Assembly (NCBI RefSeq): GCF_013375935.1
Contig: NZ_CP056117.1
Span: 1,302,001 to 1,366,000 of the forward strand
Direction of reading: 5' to 3'
From: Enterobacter cloacae
Lineage (GTDB): Bacteria; Pseudomonadota; Gammaproteobacteria; Enterobacterales; Enterobacteriaceae
DNA: 64,000 bases
The position numbers were made by a program, and so were the translations under genes. Positions 1 through 14,386 of the stretch are shown here, one piece after another. Position 1 is the first letter of the stretch, and every line of letters starts with the position of its first letter. The notes below the pieces were generated by a model. The model had not been told where the DNA came from. It saw nothing but the letters and a program-made list of their open reading frames with translations, and ran no database searches.

Positions 1-1464
<1,464 letters not shown>

Positions 1465-1533
1465 CCTTAAAGAACCTGCCTTTGTAGTGTCCACACAGAT
1501 TGTCTGATGAAAAACAGCAGTAAAAATCTCTGC

Positions 1534-1610
<77 letters not shown>

Positions 1611-1714
1611 AATTTTTGCTGACGCTGCGTTGCGGCGACACTCACATACTCGGGTATGCTTCGTGTCACCACGCCCTGCCTCAACAAAAATACCGGTAGA
1701 GAGATCACTACGAT

Positions 1715-1790
1715 GGGGCTATAGCTCAGCTGGGAGAGCGCCTGCCTTGCACGCAGGAGGTCTGCGGTTCGATCCCGCATAGCTCCACCA
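1715..1790 (+). tRNA. tRNA-Ala (anticodon TGC)
   Basis: A 76-base cloverleaf begins GGGGCTATAGCTCAGC and ends AGCTCCACCA. The anticodon arm CCTGCCTTGCACGCAGG exposes TGC. It is the second spacer tRNA, separated from tRNA-Ile by a 104-base spacer holding a small hairpin (CATAC, loop TCGG, GTATG at 1645-1658). Confidence 0.98.
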
Positions 1791-1850
1791 TCATTTACTG
1801 CAAAACAAGAAAACTTCAGAGTGAACCTGAAAAGGTGCACTGCGAAGTTT

Positions 1851-1862
1851 TGCTCTTTAAAA
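1851..1862 (+). promoter_or_regulatory. boxA antitermination element in the rRNA spacer
   Basis: TGCTCTTTAAAA matches the rRNA boxA consensus TGCTCTTTAACA with one difference. It lies in the leader of the 23S gene, where boxA recruits the Nus-factor antitermination complex (known for E. coli rrn operons). Immediately upstream, at about 1810-1850, is a stem between AAAACTTC and GAAGTTTT. Confidence 0.75.
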
Positions 1863-1950
1863 ATCTGGATCAAGCTGAAAATTGAAACGACACACAGCTC
1901 ATGTGTGTTCGAGTCTCTCAAATTTTCGCAAGTCGACGATGAATCGAAAG

Positions 1951-1967
1951 AAACATCTTCGGGTTGT
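1951..1967 (+). other. 5' arm of the pre-23S processing stem
   Basis: AAACATCTTCGG followed by GTTGT (1951-1967) is complementary to ACAAC (4876-4880) and CCGAAGATGTTT (4882-4893), with one bulged G at 4881. These arms flank the mature 23S ends. In E. coli the equivalent long stem is cut by RNase III to release pre-23S. The pairing is seen directly; the RNase III role is inferred from the E. coli operon. Confidence 0.75.
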
Positions 1968-1969
1968 GA

Positions 1970-4875
<2,906 letters not shown>

Positions 4876-4893
4876 ACAACGCCGAAGATGTTT
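4876..4893 (+). other. 3' arm of the pre-23S processing stem
   Basis: ACAAC-G-CCGAAGATGTTT pairs with 1951-1967 across the whole 23S gene, leaving only G4881 unpaired. It starts one base after the mature 23S 3' end. Confidence 0.75.
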
Positions 4894-4937
4894 TGGCGAA
4901 GAGACAGATTTTCAGCCTGATACAGATTAACAGAATT

Positions 4938-5057
4938 TGCCTGGCGGCTTTAGCGCGGTGGTCCCACCTGACCCCATGCCGAACTCAGAAGTGAAACGCC
5001 GTAGCGCCGATGGTAGTGTGGGGTCTCCCCATGTGAGAGTAGGGAACTGCCAGGCAT
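4938..5057 (+). rRNA. rrf: 5S ribosomal RNA
   Basis: 120 bases, from TGCCTGGCGGCTTTAGCGCG to AACTGCCAGGCAT. The terminal helix pairs TGCCTGGCGGC with ACTGCCAGGCA. It is the last gene of the rRNA operon; no distal tRNA follows before the terminator. Confidence 0.98.
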
Positions 5058-5067
5058 CAACTAAGTG

Positions 5068-5096
5068 AAAAGGCCATCCGGAAGGGTGGCCTTTTT
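5068..5096 (+). terminator. rRNA operon terminator
   Basis: AAAGGCCATCC-GGAA-GGGTGGCCTTTTT forms a GC-rich hairpin with a terminal T run 10 bases after 5S, as expected for the intrinsic terminator of a rrn operon. Confidence 0.9.
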
Positions 5097-5189
5097 GCGT
5101 TTTGGGACTTTCCTCGTTTCCATAAACAAATCACCTATCCCCCCGTATATACGGTAAACTATCCCGGTTTTTGCATCAGGATAGCGTCT

Positions 5190-6218
5190 ATGAACCACTC
5201 TCTTAAGCCCTGGAATACCTTTGGTATTCAACGAAATGCTAATCAAATTGTACGTGCCGATAATGCTCAGCAGCTGCTGAAAGCGTGGCAGAGCGCAACA
5301 GAAAACGGTGAACCCGTACTGATTCTGGGCGAAGGAAGTAATGTCCTGTTTCTTGATGATTTTGCGGGGACGGTAATCGTCAACCGCATCATGGGGATCG
5401 AGAGTAAAGAGAGTGCTGACAGCTGGCATTTACACGTAGGTGCCGGCGAAAACTGGCATCAGCTGGTGCAATATACCCTTGAAAAAGGGATGCCCGGACT
5501 GGAAAACCTGGCCCTTATCCCGGGCTGTGCAGGATCGTCCCCGATTCAAAACATCGGCGCTTACGGCATCGAACTGAAACACGTCTGTGAATATGTCGAC
5601 TGTATTGAGCTGGTCACGGGAAAAGCTCAACGCTTAACCGCAGAGCAGTGCCGCTTTGGCTATCGCGACAGTATTTTTAAGCACGATTATCAGGATCGTT
5701 TCGTCATTGTGGCCGTTGGGCTACGCCTGGCGAAGGACTGGAAACCCGTTCTGACCTATGGCGATCTGACTCGCCTCGATCCGGCGACCGTCACGCCTCG
5801 GGACGTGTTCGATTCCGTTTGCCATATGCGAATGACAAAGCTCCCCGATCCAAAAGTGAACGGAAATGCGGGCAGTTTCTTCAAAAACCCGGTTATCAGC
5901 AGCGAAAACGCTAGAGTGCTTCTTGCTGGCTGGCCAACGGCTCCGCATTATCCCCAGCCGGATGGCAGCGTGAAGCTGGCCGCGGGCTGGCTTATCGATC
6001 AATGTGAATTAAAAGGCACCACGGTCGGCGGCGCGGCGGTTCATCGTCAGCAGGCACTGGTACTGATCAATCAATGCAGCGCAACAAGCGATGACGTCAT
6101 CAGCCTGGCGCACCTTGTTCGTCAGCGCGTGGGTGAAAAATTTAACGTCTGGCTGGAGCCTGAAGTTCGCTTTATAGGCCGAACGGGCGAAGTGAATGCC
6201 GTGGAGACCATTTCGTGA
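5190..6218 (+). CDS. murB: UDP-N-acetylenolpyruvoylglucosamine reductase MurB
   Basis: Reduces UDP-GlcNAc-enolpyruvate to UDP-MurNAc with NADPH and FAD, the second committed step of peptidoglycan precursor synthesis, in the cytosol. At 342 residues it has the E. coli length. The FAD-binding stretch GEGSNVLF lies at 47-54, and [11 protein letters not shown] at 116-126. The catalytic residues known from E. coli MurB are present: Arg159 (YRDSIF), Ser229 (NAGSFF) and Glu325 (EPEVRF). The start is ATG after AGGATAGCGTCT. A 12-base perfect palindrome (CCGTATATACGG, 5143-5154) lies in the promoter region. The stop overlaps the birA start by 4 bases, so the two genes are translationally coupled. An rRNA operon upstream of murB-birA is also the E. 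coli arrangement (rrnB). Confidence 0.98.
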   Translation: MNHSLKPWNTFGIQRNANQIVRADNAQQLLKAWQSATENGEPVLILGEGSNVLFLDDFAGTVIVNRIMGIESKESADSWHLHVGAGENWHQLVQYTLEKGMPGLENLALIPGCAGSSPIQNIGAYGIELKHVCEYVDCIELVTGKAQRLTAEQCRFGYRDSIFKHDYQDRFVIVAVGLRLAKDWKPVLTYGDLTRLDPATVTPRDVFDSVCHMRMTKLPDPKVNGNAGSFFKNPVISSENARVLLAGWPTAPHYPQPDGSVKLAAGWLIDQCELKGTTVGGAAVHRQQALVLINQCSATSDDVISLAHLVRQRVGEKFNVWLEPEVRFIGRTGEVNAVETIS

Positions 6219-7177
6219 AGGACAATACAATCCCGTTAACGCTGATCGGCATTCTTGCAGATGGAGAATTCCACTCTGGCGAGCAGCTGGGCGAACAGCT
6301 GGGCATGAGCCGCGCTGCAATCAATAAGCATATTCAGACGCTCCGCGACTGGGGTGTGGATGTGTTTACGGTACCAGGAAAAGGCTACAGCCTGCCGGAA
6401 CCGATCCAGTTGCTCAATGAAGAGACTATCCGCAGCCAGATTGGGCACGGTAATGTCGCGGTATTGCCGGTCATTGATTCGACGAATCAGTATCTGCTGG
6501 ATCGCCTGAGCGAGCTGACATCCGGCGATGCCTGCGTTGCTGAGTATCAACAGGCCGGGCGAGGCCGACGCGGTCGCAAGTGGTTTTCGCCATTTGGTGC
6601 CAACCTTTACCTCTCCATGTACTGGCGGCTTGAGCAGGGGCCGGCTGCGGCTATCGGGCTGAGCCTGGTCATCGGTATCGTGATGGCTGAGGTCCTGCAC
6701 GATCTGGGCGCGGACAAAGTTCGGGTGAAATGGCCGAACGATCTCTATCTCAACGATCGTAAACTGGCAGGTATCCTGGTTGAACTGACGGGAAAAACGG
6801 GCGATGCCGCGCAGATCGTCATTGGCGCCGGGCTGAACATGGTGATGCGAAACGTGCAAAACGACGTGGTGAACCAGGCCTGGACCAACCTTCAGGAAGC
6901 GGGGATCGCCATCGATCGCAACACGCTTGCCGTTCGCATGATCAACGAGTTGCGAAGTTCGCTGACGCTCTTTGAGCAAGAGGGTTTAGCCCCGTTCCTG
7001 TCCCGCTGGGAGAAGCTGGATAACTTTATTAACCGACCGGTTAAGCTGCTAATTGGCGATAAAGAGATTTACGGTACGTCACGAGGTATTGATGCGCAGG
7101 GGGCGTTGCTTCTTGAGCAGGATGGCGTGATTAAGCCCTGGGTAGGCGGTGAAATTTCGTTGCGAAGTGCTGAGTAA
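6215..7177 (+). CDS. birA: Biotin-protein ligase and biotin operon repressor BirA
   Basis: Makes biotinyl-5'-AMP, transfers biotin to the AccB carrier protein and, with bound biotinyl-AMP, represses the bio operon. At 320 residues it is one shorter than E. coli. Residues 1-60 form the winged helix-turn-helix ([13 protein letters not shown] recognition segment). The central ligase domain carries the glycine/arginine ligand loop GRGRRGRKW at 115-123 and KWPND further on; a small SH3-like domain ends the protein. The start is GTG at 6215, inside the murB stop region (GTGA overlap). A dispersed palindrome begins directly after the stop. In E. coli birA is followed by coaA and the tRNA-tufB cluster; here bcsG follows. 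Confidence 0.98.
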   Translation: MKDNTIPLTLIGILADGEFHSGEQLGEQLGMSRAAINKHIQTLRDWGVDVFTVPGKGYSLPEPIQLLNEETIRSQIGHGNVAVLPVIDSTNQYLLDRLSELTSGDACVAEYQQAGRGRRGRKWFSPFGANLYLSMYWRLEQGPAAAIGLSLVIGIVMAEVLHDLGADKVRVKWPNDLYLNDRKLAGILVELTGKTGDAAQIVIGAGLNMVMRNVQNDVVNQAWTNLQEAGIAIDRNTLAVRMINELRSSLTLFEQEGLAPFLSRWEKLDNFINRPVKLLIGDKEIYGTSRGIDAQGALLLEQDGVIKPWVGGEISLRSAE

Positions 7178-7200
7178 CCCTCTCCCCACAGGGGAGAGGG
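7178..7200. repeat. Dispersed palindrome, copy 1 (after birA)
   Basis: CCCTCTCCCC-ACA-GGGGAGAGGG: a perfect 10-base stem with a 3-base loop, starting at the base after the birA stop. The same core recurs at 26588, 30727, 31108, 39089, 46245 and 56610. It may act as a transcript-end hairpin between convergent birA and bcsG. Confidence 0.85.
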
Positions 7201-7212
7201 TGTAGCAGGCTA

Positions 7213-8892
7213 TCACTGCGGATACGGCACCCAATCCCCGGCATTCAGTCGGACATAAGGTTTGTTCTGGTACTTGATCACAACCGCATTGGCGTTTTCC
7301 GATACTTCTGCCGTCTGCGGCAAGCCGCTGGTGAGCTGATCCCAGTTCACGCTATCTTCCACGAACAGCTTACCGTCTACCGCACGGGCGACCAGCTCGG
7401 AGATCGCCAGATAGCTGCTTGGCTGAGTTATTTCAAATGGCGCACCCTGATGCGGCGTTTTCATGCCGAAGAACTTAATCCCGGCCGGAACGTTAGTGAT
7501 GGACGGGCTTGGAATATCGCGCAGACCCGACACCTGCATCCTGTCGCCCTTCAGCGCTCCGCCGTGTTCTGGTACCACTACCACCATCACTTTACGACCT
7601 GATTTTTCCAGCTCGTTAAAGAACGCATTCAGCTCGTCAAAGAACTTCTGCGCGCGGGCCTTATAATCGGCCGTTTTGCTCACGCCCGGATAATGGTTCC
7701 CGTCGTGAAGCGGCAGCGTGTTATAGAACGTCGCGCTGCGTGTTCCTTCTTCCTTACCAACGGTATCTAACCAGCGCTGAAGCACCGCGGTGTCGTCATA
7801 CACCGGCGAGCCATCGAAGCCCAGCAGCGTTACCGGCAACCCTTTCTGATCCATCAGCGGGGCCTGCATTCCACCTTGTTCACGCACTTCTTTCAGGAAG
7901 TTCCCGAACAGGCCGTTATGGCCCATCATCAGGTGTTGCGTAAAGCCCAGTTTTGCCAGGTTATCAAACAGGTAACACTGGTTTGCGGCTGGCTGATAGA
8001 GGTTCTTATGTGAAGGCTGACCGCAGCTCGCGCGCAGCAGGCGGATAGCCGCCGGGCCGCTGTACGAGGTGGCGGAATTGAAGTCTTTAAACTGAATATC
8101 GAAATGCGACCACAGCGGATGCGACATTAAGCCAGCCGCATCAACGTCAGCCCAGGACAGAGAGCAGATGTTAATGACCAGCAGCTCAAACGGCTGAGCA
8201 TCGGCAGGCAGCGCGTCCGGGAATTTCGTCTGACGCTTATCTTCCGCAGCGTAAAAACTGGCCAGCCACGCGTTCAGGTTGGTGGACGTCGGCGGCGCAG
8301 TCTGCGCCGGAATATCTCCCACAACGGGCGTATCCCCTGCTGTTGCGACGGTAGCAGCGGCGGAGCCGCCCGTGGTGGCCACGGTTGACGTCGGCTGACC
8401 GGCTGGCCACAGAGAGAAGCTCGGGCCCGTCAGCGTCAGGATGTTAAGCCACACCATAATCGCAACGACAAACACCGTCACGCGGATCCACTGGGACAGG
8501 AACAGCCACGCCACCAGCAGGACGAAGACGGCACCGATCATTTGCCAGTTAATAAAGCGCTCAACCAGATCGAGCAAATAGTCCGAACTGAAGCCCGCGA
8601 CCTGAGAGCCCTGGCTCATGATGCTTTCGGGGCCAGGCAGCCAGGTATCATGCCAGAACAGGCCGAAACCGATGGGAATGGCGATCCAGTGGCGAATACG
8701 GTGCAGCCTGAGGTTCGGGATGGGCATCAGCAGGAATGCCATAAACACCAGGTTAAGCAGCGGGTGGAAATTCAGGTAGCCTGCCCAGAGCAGGCCAAAC
8801 TTCACCAGGAAATAGAAATTCCAGCCGGACAGGCCGCGCCAGTATTGCCACAGTGGCGACGGCGCCGACGAGGTATAGGTAGAGTTAGTCAT
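7213..8892 (-). CDS. bcsG: Cellulose phosphoethanolamine transferase BcsG
   Basis: Inner-membrane enzyme that transfers phosphoethanolamine from phosphatidylethanolamine to secreted cellulose, giving pEtN-cellulose; it also supports BcsA levels in E. coli. 559 residues, the family length. The N-terminal part has about five hydrophobic segments, then an Ala/Thr-rich linker (about 165-205), then the periplasmic alkaline-phosphatase-fold domain. That domain contains the NSATSYSGP segment, which includes the nucleophilic serine position, the following [11 protein letters not shown], and the metal-site VVPEHGG late in the domain. The start overlaps the end of bcsF by 8 bases, so it is probably translationally coupled. 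It is the last gene of the leftward bcsEFG operon. Confidence 0.97.
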   Translation of the reverse strand: MTNSTYTSSAPSPLWQYWRGLSGWNFYFLVKFGLLWAGYLNFHPLLNLVFMAFLLMPIPNLRLHRIRHWIAIPIGFGLFWHDTWLPGPESIMSQGSQVAGFSSDYLLDLVERFINWQMIGAVFVLLVAWLFLSQWIRVTVFVVAIMVWLNILTLTGPSFSLWPAGQPTSTVATTGGSAAATVATAGDTPVVGDIPAQTAPPTSTNLNAWLASFYAAEDKRQTKFPDALPADAQPFELLVINICSLSWADVDAAGLMSHPLWSHFDIQFKDFNSATSYSGPAAIRLLRASCGQPSHKNLYQPAANQCYLFDNLAKLGFTQHLMMGHNGLFGNFLKEVREQGGMQAPLMDQKGLPVTLLGFDGSPVYDDTAVLQRWLDTVGKEEGTRSATFYNTLPLHDGNHYPGVSKTADYKARAQKFFDELNAFFNELEKSGRKVMVVVVPEHGGALKGDRMQVSGLRDIPSPSITNVPAGIKFFGMKTPHQGAPFEITQPSSYLAISELVARAVDGKLFVEDSVNWDQLTSGLPQTAEVSENANAVVIKYQNKPYVRLNAGDWVPYPQ

Positions 8893-9079
8893 GTTTTCGG
8901 TTTGCCTTGACGTTCGGAGCGCGAGTCAGTGTTCCGGCGGGTTTGATATAGCGAGGTTTAACAAACAGTAATCTGACCGTATCGCGAATACGGCGCAGGG
9001 AATGGCGCGCATAGTAACCAAGCGGCAAAAAAATCAGCGCACACAGAACGACCAGTTGGATGATATCGCTGATGTTCAT
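8885..9079 (-). CDS. bcsF: Cellulose biosynthesis membrane protein BcsF
   Basis: 64-residue single-pass inner-membrane protein (hydrophobic segment about 5-22, then the basic stretch [10 protein letters not shown]). In E. coli BcsF recruits the c-di-GMP-binding BcsE to the membrane and works with BcsG in pEtN-cellulose secretion. Sequence and length match the K-12 protein (63 residues). It overlaps bcsE by 4 bases and bcsG by 8 bases, which fixes the operon order E-F-G. Confidence 0.95.
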   Translation of the reverse strand: MNISDIIQLVVLCALIFLPLGYYARHSLRRIRDTVRLLFVKPRYIKPAGTLTRAPNVKANRKHD

Positions 9080-10638
9080 AATGGGGCGCTCTCCTCGTTC
9101 TCGTCTAATAAGCGCTGCGGCTCGGGAATTCGACGCCAGATTTGGCCGTCATGTTTCGCATTGAGCACCGGTGTAGCGCCGCTTGTTACAGGCAAAGGTT
9201 TTGCCCACTGTTCTGGTGCCAGAGTACGCATCTGGACGATTTCAGCAGCGATCAGGTTATCTTCGAACCAGATCATGCGGTTGGAGAAAATATCCCCGGT
9301 AGGCAGCGGGAAGATGTGATTCAGCGCAGTATCGAGATCGTTCACCCGGCAGAAGGAGAGGAACAGTACCAGGCGGTTATCGCCAATGGTCATGATATCC
9401 CCGACGCGGTTAGGGCGGCACAGCGTGAGCGCCTGCTCAACGCGAATCCCCGGCACGGGACGCAGGGCAACCATCACGCCTTTACCGTCAGCCGGCAGCA
9501 GCGTATTGCTCATCATATTGCTGACCGCATCGCAGAAGGTGTCCCACTTCTGGTAGCCACGCAGTTTCATCGGCTGCGTCATTGAGAGCAGGGTGCTGAT
9601 ATCTTCCGGAACATGTCGGCTAAACTGCTGGCCCTGAATGCTTTCGATCAGCGTCAGGCAGCGCGACAGGGGAGCATTCCAGGGGATGACCATATTGGCG
9701 CCGCAGCCCAGCAGTAAACGCTCATCGGTGGCACGCAGGCTGGTCGTATTTTCACGCACCACGATTTTTAACGCGCTTCCGCGCTGACGGCGTAGCGTGT
9801 GAATGTGCCTCGCCAGCGTTTCGATTTGGTTATTCTGAATCAGCGAGAAAATAATGGTTGCCGCCTGCGTTGTGCGGGCTTCTTCAAATAAGGCTTCATT
9901 GGTATCGAACAGTGACCAGTTTTCAGAAAGCGCAGGCGCACCTTCCAGTACCGCAATATGGCTCAGAATGCGTTTTTCATCACTGCGTGGCTGAACCACC
10001 GTCTCTTCCTGCTGCGCGAGATGCCACTCGTCCCCGACATGGTTGAGGGTAAGCTGCTGTCGGGCACTCACCCCTTTTTCATTGCACCAGAAAGCAATAT
10101 CGTAAAGATAGCTGTCTGCCTGAGCGCGGATACTGGCCAGGCCATACAGAGAACGGTATTCACTCATTAAAAGTGAAAAAAGCTTGTCATTATTACTGCC
10201 TGGGTTAACAACCAATACGGTGCAGTTTTGATTTTTAGCCCAGCGGTTGATTCTTCCCAGCCATTTTTGCAGTTTTTCAGTTTGAATATTTTGCAGGCCA
10301 TTATTAGAACATTTAAGAATCAGCAAATAGTGTTCGGGAACAATAGAACACTGAATATCGCGGGGTAAAAAGTATAGACTGTTAGTATCCTCAGGCATGG
10401 AAAATAATCGTACTGTCTGGGGTCCACGGTCAGTTTCGAGCCTGATGACAGACTTTGGCTCTTCGCCCATCGTAATGACGGCAACGCGGGAATCCTTACC
10501 CTGCGCCGCTATCGTCTGGTTTACCAGACTGATGGCATCAGCATTACGATCCGTATTAACCCACCAGACTCCTCCGACTGGCATGTGGCGCAATTCGTCC
10601 CATAATGACTGGATGCCAATAGAAAATATGGAGTCCAC
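9076..10638 (-). CDS. bcsE: c-di-GMP-binding cellulose synthase regulator BcsE
   Basis: Cytosolic subunit of the Bcs macrocomplex that binds c-di-GMP and stimulates cellulose secretion. 520 residues (K-12: 523). The N-terminal half is the degenerate NTPase-like and receiver-like region. The C-terminal GIL domain has the c-di-GMP I-site-like motif RVGD at 411-414, in the context [13 protein letters not shown]. The start is GTG at 10638 with AGGGA four bases upstream; the K-12 protein has a few more N-terminal residues. It is divergent from bcsR across a 173-base intergenic region that must hold both operon promoters. Confidence 0.97.
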   Translation of the reverse strand: MDSIFSIGIQSLWDELRHMPVGGVWWVNTDRNADAISLVNQTIAAQGKDSRVAVITMGEEPKSVIRLETDRGPQTVRLFSMPEDTNSLYFLPRDIQCSIVPEHYLLILKCSNNGLQNIQTEKLQKWLGRINRWAKNQNCTVLVVNPGSNNDKLFSLLMSEYRSLYGLASIRAQADSYLYDIAFWCNEKGVSARQQLTLNHVGDEWHLAQQEETVVQPRSDEKRILSHIAVLEGAPALSENWSLFDTNEALFEEARTTQAATIIFSLIQNNQIETLARHIHTLRRQRGSALKIVVRENTTSLRATDERLLLGCGANMVIPWNAPLSRCLTLIESIQGQQFSRHVPEDISTLLSMTQPMKLRGYQKWDTFCDAVSNMMSNTLLPADGKGVMVALRPVPGIRVEQALTLCRPNRVGDIMTIGDNRLVLFLSFCRVNDLDTALNHIFPLPTGDIFSNRMIWFEDNLIAAEIVQMRTLAPEQWAKPLPVTSGATPVLNAKHDGQIWRRIPEPQRLLDENEESAPL

Positions 10639-10811
10639 GGTGTCCCTCTTTCGTCGAATTTCTATGCCTCTCAGTTTACTAGCGAAAGCGTAGAAATAAA
10701 CCTAACATTGAAATTAAAGAACATCAGATTTAGCATGTAAATGAAATTTCGTGGGCAGGACGCCTCGCTGCATCTGAATCTTATGATTTTACCCAAAGGG
10801 ATGAAATAAGA

Positions 10812-11000
10812 ATGCAAAATAACGAACCCGCAACGCCGGTCGATTCAAGCCTGGGTTACACATTCCAAAACGATTTTCTGGCGCTCACGCAGGCCTTTTC
10901 TTTGCCAGAAATAGACTACACCGATATTTCCCAGCGGGAACAGTTGGCCGCGGCTATTAAACGCTGGCCGTTATTAGCTGAATTTGCCCAACAACAATAA
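10812..11000 (+). CDS. bcsR: Cellulose biosynthesis protein BcsR
   Basis: 62-residue protein, first gene of bcsRQABZC. In E. coli BcsR forms a tight complex with the BcsQ ATPase that is needed for assembly of the inner-membrane Bcs complex. The C-terminal half (DYTDISQREQLAAAIKRWPL) is nearly identical to K-12 YhjR. The stop is 11 bases before the bcsQ ATG. Confidence 0.96.
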   Translation: MQNNEPATPVDSSLGYTFQNDFLALTQAFSLPEIDYTDISQREQLAAAIKRWPLLAEFAQQQ

Positions 11001-11011
11001 GGAAGCCATTG

Positions 11012-11764
11012 ATGGCCGTACTAGGATTACAAGGCGTCCGTGGTGGGGTAGGTACAACTTCCGTTACCGCGGCGCTGGCGTGGTCATTGCAGGTATTAGG
11101 TGAATCGGTACTGGTCATTGATGCCTGTTCCGATAATTTGTTGCGCATCTCATTCAATGTAGACTTTACGCATTCAAACGGCTGGGGGCGCGCGCTTCTG
11201 GACGATAAAGACTGGCGGGATGCGGGTTTACGCTATACCTCCCAGCTCGATTTGCTTCCCTTTGGGCAACTAACCGAAACCGAGCGCGGCAATGAAGCCG
11301 CGTTTCAGCGTCTGTTCTCTCGCTTCACCACCGCATTGCAGAGCCTGAAAGAGAAGGGGCACTATCAGTGGATCCTGCTGGACCTGCCGCACGGCGCGGC
11401 CTCGCTGACCCGCCAGCTCCTGGCGCAGTGTGACCATGTGCTTTCCATCGCGAACGTGGATGCGAACTGCCATATCCGTCTGCACCAGCAGGCGATGCCC
11501 GCGAATGCCCATATTTTGATTAACGATCTGCGCATTGGCAGCCAGATCCAGGACGATCTGTACCAGGTTTGGCTTCAGAGCCAGCGCCGCCTGTTGCCGA
11601 TGGTTATTCATCGTGACGAAGCGATGGCGGAGTGCCTCGCTTCGAAACAACCGCTTGGGGAATACCGTAGCGATTCGCTGGCGGCGGAAGAGATCCTGAC
11701 GCTGGCAAACTGGTGTCTGCTGCACTTTGCAAAACGACCGGAGTCTGCCGGGAGTACAGCATGA
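11012..11764 (+). CDS. bcsQ: Cellulose synthase-associated ATPase BcsQ
   Basis: MinD/ParA-type ATPase that, with BcsR, is essential for cellulose secretion and polar localisation of the machinery. 250 residues, as in E. coli. The P-loop region is GVRGGVGTTSVT near residue 9. I chose ATG 11012 over TTG 11009: it gives the K-12 N-terminus (MAVLGLQ) and sits 8 bases after AAGGA. A premature stop in this gene abolishes cellulose in K-12 strains; here the frame is open, so the locus looks functional. The stop overlaps the bcsA ATG (ATGA). Confidence 0.96.
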   Translation: MAVLGLQGVRGGVGTTSVTAALAWSLQVLGESVLVIDACSDNLLRISFNVDFTHSNGWGRALLDDKDWRDAGLRYTSQLDLLPFGQLTETERGNEAAFQRLFSRFTTALQSLKEKGHYQWILLDLPHGAASLTRQLLAQCDHVLSIANVDANCHIRLHQQAMPANAHILINDLRIGSQIQDDLYQVWLQSQRRLLPMVIHRDEAMAECLASKQPLGEYRSDSLAAEEILTLANWCLLHFAKRPESAGSTA

Positions 11765-14376
11765 GTCGCGTTGCCAACTGGTTGCTCATCCCGCCGGTCA
11801 GTTCGCGCTTAAGTGAACGCTACCGCCATTACCGCCATCACAACGCCTCCTCGCTGAGCGCTGCGTCAGGCTGCTTCTGGATGGTTCTGGCGTGGATGTT
11901 TCTTCCCCTCGAACATCCTCGCTGGCAGCGTATTCGTACGCGCCACGACGAGCTCTATCCGCATATCAACCCGGACAGGCCGCGGCCGCTGGATCCGGCG
12001 CGCTATCTTATTCAGTCCATCTGGCTACTGGCGACCTCAACGGGCGCGGAGAAAAAAACGTCCCGCTGGCGCAGCTTCGATCGCGTGCAGCACTTGCGCG
12101 AGCGCTATCACCAGTGGCTGGATCGGCTGCCCGACCGCGTCGGCGACCGAACGGGTCATCTGGATCACCATAAAGAGCTCGGGCACCTCCACCCGGGCTT
12201 GCGCCGTTTTATTCTCGGCGTGGTTGTGGCGTTCTCGCTCATTCTGGCGCTGGTCTGCATTACCCAGCCGTTCAACCCGCTGGCGCAGTTCACCTTCCTG
12301 ATCCTGCTGTGGGGCGTGGCGCTGCTGGTACGGCGCATTCCTGGGCGTTTCTCGGCCCTGATGCTGATTGTGCTGTCGCTGACCGTCTCCTGCCGCTACA
12401 TCTGGTGGCGATACACTTCTACCCTGAACTGGGACGATCCGGTCAGCCTGGTGTGTGGGTTAGTTCTGCTGTTTGCGGAGACCTACGCGTGGATCGTGCT
12501 GGTGCTGGGTTACTTCCAGGTCATCTGGCCGCTGAACCGACAGCCGGTACCGCTGCCAAAAGATACGACCCAGTGGCCGTCGGTCGATCTCTTCGTGCCG
12601 ACCTACAACGAAGATCTGTCGGTGGTGAAAAACACCATTTACGCCGCGCTGGGCATCGACTGGCCGAAGGATAAAATTAAAATCTGGATCCTGGACGACG
12701 GTGGTCGCGCCGAGTTCCGCCAGTTCGCAGACGAAGTGGGGGTTGAGTACATCGCCCGTACCACCCACGAACACGCGAAAGCCGGCAACATCAACAACGC
12801 GCTCAAATATGCCAAAGGGGAGTTTGTCTCCATCTTTGACTGCGACCATGTGCCTACGCGCTCGTTCCTGCAAATGACCATGGGCTGGTTCCTGAAGGAG
12901 AAAGCGCTGGCGATGATGCAGACGCCGCACCACTTCTTCTCGCCGGATCCGTTTGAACGTAACCTGGGCCGCTTCCGTAAAACCCCGAACGAAGGCACGC
13001 TGTTCTATGGCCTGGTGCAGGACGGAAACGACATGTGGGACGCGACGTTCTTCTGCGGCTCCTGCGCGGTTATCCGCCGTAAGCCACTGGATGAAATCGG
13101 CGGTATTGCCGTGGAGACGGTCACGGAAGATGCTCACACCTCCCTGCGTCTGCACCGCCTTGGCTACACCTCTGCCTACATGCGTATTCCGCAGGCGGCG
13201 GGGCTGGCTACGGAATCGCTTTCCGCTCATATCGGCCAGCGTATTCGCTGGGCGCGCGGCATGGTACAGATCTTCCGTCTCGATAACCCGCTGATGGGTA
13301 AAGGGCTAAAGCTGGCGCAGCGCCTCTGCTACGTCAACGCCATGTTCCACTTCCTGTCGGGCATTCCACGGCTTATCTTCCTCACCGCGCCGCTGGCGTT
13401 CCTGCTGCTTCACGCTTACATCATCTACGCTCCCGCGCTGATGATCGCCCTGTTCGTGCTGCCGCACATGGTTCACGCCAGCCTGACGAACTCAAAGATT
13501 CAGGGGAAATACCGCCACTCGTTCTGGAGCGAAATCTACGAAACGGTGCTGGCCTGGTACATCGCGCCGCCAACCATGGTGGCGCTAATCAACCCGCATA
13601 AAGGGAAATTCAACGTCACCGCGAAGGGCGGGCTGGTGGAAGAGGAGTACGTCGACTGGGTGATCTCCCGGCCGTATATCTTCCTGGTGCTCCTGAACAT
13701 CGTGGGGGTAATTGCCGGGATCTGGCGCTACTTCTACGGCCCGGAAAACGAAATTCTGACGGTATTTGTGAGCATGGCGTGGGTGTTCTATAACCTGATC
13801 ATCCTCGGTGGCGCCGTGGCGGTATCGGTGGAAAGTAAACAGGTTCGTCGCGCGCATCGCGTCGAAATCAGCATGCCGGCGGCCATTGCCCGCGAGGATG
13901 GCCATCTCTTTTCCTGCACCGTACACGACTTCTCTGATGGCGGTCTGGGCATCAAGATCAACGGCCAGGCGAAGGTGCTGGAGGGGCAGAAGGTCAACTT
14001 GCTGCTCAAGCGCGGCCAGCAGGAGTATGTCTTCCCGACGCAGGTTGTACGCGTGAGGGGCAGTGAAGTTGGCCTGCAGCTGATGCCGTTGACCAAAAAG
14101 CAACACATTGATTTTGTGCAGTGTACGTTTGCCCGCGCGGATACGTGGGCTCTCTGGCAGGACAGCTTCCCTGAGGATAAGCCTCTGGAAAGCCTGCTGG
14201 ATATTCTCAAGCTGGGGTTCCGTGGCTATCGTCACCTTGCAGAATTTGCCCCGTCGTCGGTGAAATTAATTTTCCGGTCACTTACTTCGCTGGTTTCCTG
14301 GGTCGTGTCGTTCATTCCGCGCCGGCCCGAGCGAGATGAAGCGAAGCAGGCGGACCCGGTTATGGCTCAACAATGA
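11761..14376 (+). CDS. bcsA: Cellulose synthase catalytic subunit BcsA
   Basis: Processive GT2 enzyme polymerising UDP-glucose into beta-1,4-glucan and threading it through the inner membrane. 871 residues (K-12: 872). Several membrane segments surround the GT domain, whose substrate motifs are all present: VPTYNED (about 278), DDGG (312-315), DCDH (360-363), TED and QRIRW (493-497). The C-terminal PilZ domain has the c-di-GMP motif RRAHR (696-700) followed by DFSDGG, so allosteric activation by c-di-GMP is expected. The start at 11761 overlaps bcsQ by 4 bases; an upstream in-frame ATG at 11713 lies within bcsQ and is not used in K-12. Confidence 0.98.
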   Translation: MSRVANWLLIPPVSSRLSERYRHYRHHNASSLSAASGCFWMVLAWMFLPLEHPRWQRIRTRHDELYPHINPDRPRPLDPARYLIQSIWLLATSTGAEKKTSRWRSFDRVQHLRERYHQWLDRLPDRVGDRTGHLDHHKELGHLHPGLRRFILGVVVAFSLILALVCITQPFNPLAQFTFLILLWGVALLVRRIPGRFSALMLIVLSLTVSCRYIWWRYTSTLNWDDPVSLVCGLVLLFAETYAWIVLVLGYFQVIWPLNRQPVPLPKDTTQWPSVDLFVPTYNEDLSVVKNTIYAALGIDWPKDKIKIWILDDGGRAEFRQFADEVGVEYIARTTHEHAKAGNINNALKYAKGEFVSIFDCDHVPTRSFLQMTMGWFLKEKALAMMQTPHHFFSPDPFERNLGRFRKTPNEGTLFYGLVQDGNDMWDATFFCGSCAVIRRKPLDEIGGIAVETVTEDAHTSLRLHRLGYTSAYMRIPQAAGLATESLSAHIGQRIRWARGMVQIFRLDNPLMGKGLKLAQRLCYVNAMFHFLSGIPRLIFLTAPLAFLLLHAYIIYAPALMIALFVLPHMVHASLTNSKIQGKYRHSFWSEIYETVLAWYIAPPTMVALINPHKGKFNVTAKGGLVEEEYVDWVISRPYIFLVLLNIVGVIAGIWRYFYGPENEILTVFVSMAWVFYNLIILGGAVAVSVESKQVRRAHRVEISMPAAIAREDGHLFSCTVHDFSDGGLGIKINGQAKVLEGQKVNLLLKRGQQEYVFPTQVVRVRGSEVGLQLMPLTKKQHIDFVQCTFARADTWALWQDSFPEDKPLESLLDILKLGFRGYRHLAEFAPSSVKLIFRSLTSLVSWVVSFIPRRPERDEAKQADPVMAQQ

Positions 14377-14386
14377 TGATAACGCG

